A stretch of 32,281 nt of DNA from an uncultured Synechococcus sp. (GTDB lineage Bacteria; Cyanobacteriota; Cyanobacteriia; Phormidesmidales; Phormidesmidaceae). Position numbers and translations under genes: made by a program. The DNA is taken from the NCBI GenBank assembly GCA_937911865.1, contig CALDSK010000290.1:1-32281 (forward strand), in the 5' to 3' direction. The notes beneath the pieces are model-generated. The model searched no databases, was not told the DNA's origin, and saw only the letters and a program-made list of their open reading frames with translations. Shown piece after piece: positions 29,340 to 32,281 of the stretch (the first letter of the stretch is position 1; the number at the start of each line of letters is the position of its first letter).

Positions 29340-32281
29340 TTAGAAAACGAAGTTGCTGTCATCTAGCGTTGCTGCGTTGACGTTGAGCAGCAGAGCTACC
29401 TGGTCGGCATCTGCCAGCACAGCAGCGTGGTTGCCAACCTGCTGGACAGTGATGCCATTGCCAAGAGAAGCGCTGCCGTTAGTGATTTGGCTGAGATCGA
29501 TGCGATCGCGCACAATCTCAAAGTCTTGAATTACATCGCCAAACTCACTGGCTTGAGTGTAAGCAAAAATATCGCTACCTTGGCCACCCGAGAGAATGTC
29601 AGCGCCGTCGCCCCCTGTTAGCGTGTCGTTACCGCTACCGCCACGGAGCAAGTCTCGACCCGCACCACCAAAGAGCAAGTCATCTTCGCTACCGCCTGTG
29701 AGCAAGTCATTGCCTAGGCCGCCGTACAGCGTATCGTTGCCGCTACCGCCATTCATGACATCCACACCCGCTTGGCCGTAAGCCACATCATCACCGCTAC
29801 CGCTGTTGATGATGTCATTGCCGTCACCCGCTTCGATATTGTCACCGCTGCTACCACCGTTGAGCACATCATCACCAGTACCGCCTAGCATCACATCCAG
29901 GTCACTACCGCCGTTGACCACGTCATCACCACCGCCACCATCTAGGGTGTCGTTATCACTCAGACCGTTAATGATGTTATTGCCATCATCGCCAGTGATA
30001 ACATCAGAGCCACCAGAGCCTTGGTTGGACGCATCTTTGGTAAATTGAGCCGTCGTTGGAGTGCTTTCATTACCGGCCAGGTCAGTTTCAACGACAGAAA
30101 CAGTAATGTCGCCATCGCTGAGGCTAGACAGATCAGTCTCTGGCGTTGACCAAGTACCGTCTGGATTCACAACTGCGGGTACAGGGCCTAGCGTATTTAC
30201 ACCATCTGTAAAGGTCACTTCAACAGTACTGGTTGGTTCAGACTGTTGACCCTCAACGACAACAGCTCGCTGTTCTGCACTACCGACAATATCGTTACCA
30301 GCAACGGGGCCACCTATCGTTAGAGCGACTGGTGCGGTGGTGTCAATCACCACAGGCAGTACCGGAGAAGGCGTGGACTCATTACCTACGGCATCCGTTA
30401 CGGTTACACTCACATCGATGGGGCCATCGGGAAGTGCCGCCGCGTCTGGAACGGTTACGGTGTAGTTGCCGTTGGTATCTAAGGTTGTTGTACCTAGAGC
30501 CACACCGTCGATATACAGCGTCAAGGTATCACCGGGCTCTCCACTAGGCGCATTGCCCGTGAAGGTCGGCGTACTGTCATTGGTGTAATCGTCCGTATCA
30601 GAGAGACCAGAGTCAGATGGAGCAATGAGATCTGGCGCAGTCGGCGCGCTGGGGGCAGTGGTGTCGAGCGCTGCGGTGGCAGTGCCTTCAGGAGAGGTAT
30701 TGCCAGCAGGGTCAGTCACTGTCGCGGTAAATGTGACGGGCTGATCGCCTGCGGGAGCCGTAGTCTCGACAGGAACACCGTTGTCGATATGGTCTTGGGT
30801 AATCGGACCGTTGAACAGTTCGTTACCATCCTGGTCAGTGACCACTAGTGTGTCACCAGGCTGTACGTCTGCTGGTAAATCAACAGTGGCATTGATGGGT
30901 CCATCTAGTTCAGATGCGCTGATGATATCATCGCCGCTAATATCTTCATCGATTGTCACGGTAGGCGCACTGGGAGCAGTGAGATCCATATCCGCACTAT
31001 CTGTTCCTTGTGGAGACGCGTTGCCTGCAGGGTCTGTCAGCGTTGCTGTAATTTCAACGGGCTGGCCGTCAGCAGGAGCAGGGGTCTCTACAGGGACACC
31101 ATTATCGATGTGGTCCTGAGTCAGTGGCTCATCGAAGAGAACGTTACCGTCTTGGTCAACTACTGTAAGCGTGTCGCCTGGTTGCGCGTCTGTTGGGAGC
31201 TCAACTGTTGCATTGACTGGACCATCAAGTTCACCAGAACCAATCAAACCATCGTTGTTGGAGTCTTCGGTAAGAACAACAACTGGCGCACTAGGGGCAG
31301 TGGTGTCGATAGTGGCTGCATCTGTTGAAGCAGGAGAAGAGACGTTACCTGCTGGGTCAGTCACAATCGCTGTAACAACGACGTCTTCGCCTTCTGGTGG
31401 GGCATCTGTGCTTACAGTGACGCCGTTATCGATGTCGGATTGAGTCACAGGGGCGTTGAACAGTTCAGCACCGGTCTGGTCTGTAACCAGAAGAACATCA
31501 CCGACTTCGACATCACCCACTAGCTCGACAAGAGACTCGACAGTCCCTTCGAGTTCAACATCACTGATAAGCGCGTCATTGTTCGCATCTTCGATGATGG
31601 TAATGATGGGCGCTGGTGGCGCAGTGGTGTCGATAGTCGCACCATCTGTACCTTCTGGAGACTCGTTACCCGCTGGGTCAGTCAACGTTGCCGTGATTTC
31701 GACGGGCTGACCGTCCGCTGGTGGCGTGGTCTGTACAGGAACACCGTTGTCGATGTGGTCCTGAGTAATCGGCTCATCGAACAACACATTGCCGTCTTGA
31801 TCAACAACCTTGAGCGTGTCGCCAACCTGAGCATCTGTTGGAATCTCAACTGTGGCGTTGACGGGGCCATCGAGTTCGCCAGCGCTAATGAGACCGTCAT
31901 CATCGTCATCTTCATTGATAACAACAACAGGCGCACTTGGCGGCATAGTATCGATGGTCGCTTTGTCCATCGCTGGGTCAGAGACATTACCTGCTGGGTC
32001 AGTGAGCGTCGCTGTGACAACAACTTTTTCACCTTCCAGTGGCGTTGTGGCACTCACTTCGACACCGTTGTCAATGATGGCTTGAGTGACAAGATCGTTG
32101 AAGATCTCTGCGCCTGTCTGGTCGGTGACGATCAGCCTGTCGCCGATGGCAGCGTCAGGTGTGTTGACCAGAGCTTCGACGGTAGGCGCACCTAGCTCAG
32201 CGTTGCTGATGAGTTCGTCATCGTTCGCATCTTCGGTGATGGTGACGATGGGCGCAGTGGGAGCCGTGAGGTCGAGCAGAG
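29340..32281 (-). CDS. Ig-repeat/RTX surface or secreted protein, 5' end outside the window
   Basis: Large secreted protein, probably a type I secretion (RTX) adhesin or S-layer-like matrix protein. The frame stays open to the right edge, so the gene is 5'-partial; the first possible start inside, GTG at 32057, is merely a codon within a repeat. Seven Ig-like repeats of about 105 residues come first (five of one family, then two of different type with DTTAPSAP-like linkers). Then come 17 contiguous RTX nonapeptides (GGxGxDxUx) at 29562-30020 and an end with FGDVIQDFEIVRDRIDLSQI, as in type I secretion C-termini. Calcium should fold it outside the cell. No secretion genes are in the window. 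In repeats 1-5 an EF-hand-like DxNxDGxIxxxE loop is present near the N-terminus. Confidence 0.93.
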   Translation of the reverse strand, partial: LLDLTAPTAPIVTITEDANDDELISNAELGAPTVEALVNTPDAAIGDRLIVTDQTGAEIFNDLVTQAIIDNGVEVSATTPLEGEKVVVTATLTDPAGNVSDPAMDKATIDTMPPSAPVVVINEDDDDDGLISAGELDGPVNATVEIPTDAQVGDTLKVVDQDGNVLFDEPITQDHIDNGVPVQTTPPADGQPVEITATLTDPAGNESPEGTDGATIDTTAPPAPIITIIEDANNDALISDVELEGTVESLVELVGDVEVGDVLLVTDQTGAELFNAPVTQSDIDNGVTVSTDAPPEGEDVVVTAIVTDPAGNVSSPASTDAATIDTTAPSAPVVVLTEDSNNDGLIGSGELDGPVNATVELPTDAQPGDTLTVVDQDGNVLFDEPLTQDHIDNGVPVETPAPADGQPVEITATLTDPAGNASPQGTDSADMDLTAPSAPTVTIDEDISGDDIISASELDGPINATVDLPADVQPGDTLVVTDQDGNELFNGPITQDHIDNGVPVETTAPAGDQPVTFTATVTDPAGNTSPEGTATAALDTTAPSAPTAPDLIAPSDSGLSDTDDYTNDSTPTFTGNAPSGEPGDTLTLYIDGVALGTTTLDTNGNYTVTVPDAAALPDGPIDVSVTVTDAVGNESTPSPVLPVVIDTTAPVALTIGGPVAGNDIVGSAEQRAVVVEGQQSEPTSTVEVTFTDGVNTLGPVPAVVNPDGTWSTPETDLSSLSDGDITVSVVETDLAGNESTPTTAQFTKDASNQGSGGSDVITGDDGNNIINGLSDNDTLDGGGGDDVVNGGSDLDVMLGGTGDDVLNGGSSGDNIEAGDGNDIINSGSGDDVAYGQAGVDVMNGGSGNDTLYGGLGNDLLTGGSEDDLLFGGAGRDLLRGGSGNDTLTGGDGADILSGGQGSDIFAYTQASEFGDVIQDFEIVRDRIDLSQITNGSASLGNGITVQQVGNHAAVLADADQVALLLNVNAATLDDSNFVF
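29562..30020 (-). repeat. 17 RTX calcium-binding nonapeptides
   Basis: Seventeen nine-residue units run without a gap, from GSGGSDVIT to GGQGSDIFA (for example GGSGNDTLY, GGLGNDLLT, GGAGRDLLR). This is a long RTX beta-roll that binds calcium after secretion. Confidence 0.95.
30663..32279 (-). repeat. Five tandem Ig-like repeats with A/B alternation
   Basis: Units: repeat 1 (partial) 31950-32279; 2, 31629-31949; 3, 31305-31628; 4, 30984-31304; 5, 30663-30983. Repeats 1 and 3 share DQTGAE and VVVTA (type A). Repeats 2, 4 and 5 share DQDGN, TQDHIDNGVPV and DGQPV/GDQPV (type B). Repeats 2+3 form a 645-base superunit; more copies may lie beyond the edge. Two dissimilar Ig-like domains follow at 30033-30662. 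Confidence 0.9.

Noticed and set aside
29427..32195. Plus-strand frames opposite the Ig/RTX gene
   Set aside because: They are antisense shadows of the repeats, Ser/Pro-rich with no motifs.

Overview
The window looks like cyanobacterial chromosome. HIP1 octamers (GCGATCGC) are scattered through it, about two dozen by eye (for example at 2, 1503, 6349, 12559, 20151 and 29502). The gene set fits as well: a lumen-type peroxiredoxin Q, a NifU-C scaffold protein, an S2P protease, a RodZ-like protein with a DUF4115-type end, a DUF2811 protein and several proteins of cyanobacterial-hypothetical type. No tRNA, rRNA, CRISPR array, transposase or prophage gene was seen. Base composition is moderate, and the style suggests a Leptolyngbya/Synechococcus-like lineage, but that placement is a guess.

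Layout. 0-5.2 kb holds small hypotheticals, msrA, a secreted CAP-domain protein, an orphan ABC-2 permease and a peroxiredoxin. 5.3-9.6 kb is a co-directional housekeeping block: nifU-like, serS, rseP-like, nth and rpsN, with clear terminators after nifU and rpsN. 9.7-12.7 kb has a hypothetical, aat, a tandem universal stress protein and a hotdog thioesterase. 12.65-13.26 kb is a gene-poor interval with a helically phased cluster of DnaA-box-like sites and AT-rich DNA just upstream of a DUF2811 gene; it is a candidate replication origin or DnaA-controlled promoter. 13.9-18.9 kb, all on the minus strand, encodes TatC, a RodZ-like protein and a Slt-type lytic transglycosylase (protein export and envelope). 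19.2-22.2 kb has leucyl aminopeptidase, a zinc-ribbon protein, a VOC protein and a VanZ-like protein. 22.2-28.8 kb, all minus, has a large linker-rich hypothetical, a CPXCG-type protein, phosphoglucomutase, a MOSC protein and a weak secreted ORF. From 29.3 kb to the right edge is the 3' part of a large Ig-repeat/RTX surface protein whose start lies outside the window.

Three things stand out. First, the phosphoglucomutase frame is intact at family length (543 codons) except for one in-frame TGA at codon 248. Second, DnaA-box-like 9-mers lie at 12876, 12887, 12898 and 12920, with a fifth inverted at 12963; the first four are spaced in multiples of 11 bp. Third, short tandem duplications, very often of exactly 15 bp, recur in intergenic DNA and disordered protein linkers, and several straddle stop codons. 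Everything here was read by eye, with no database search, so family names rest on motif recognition.
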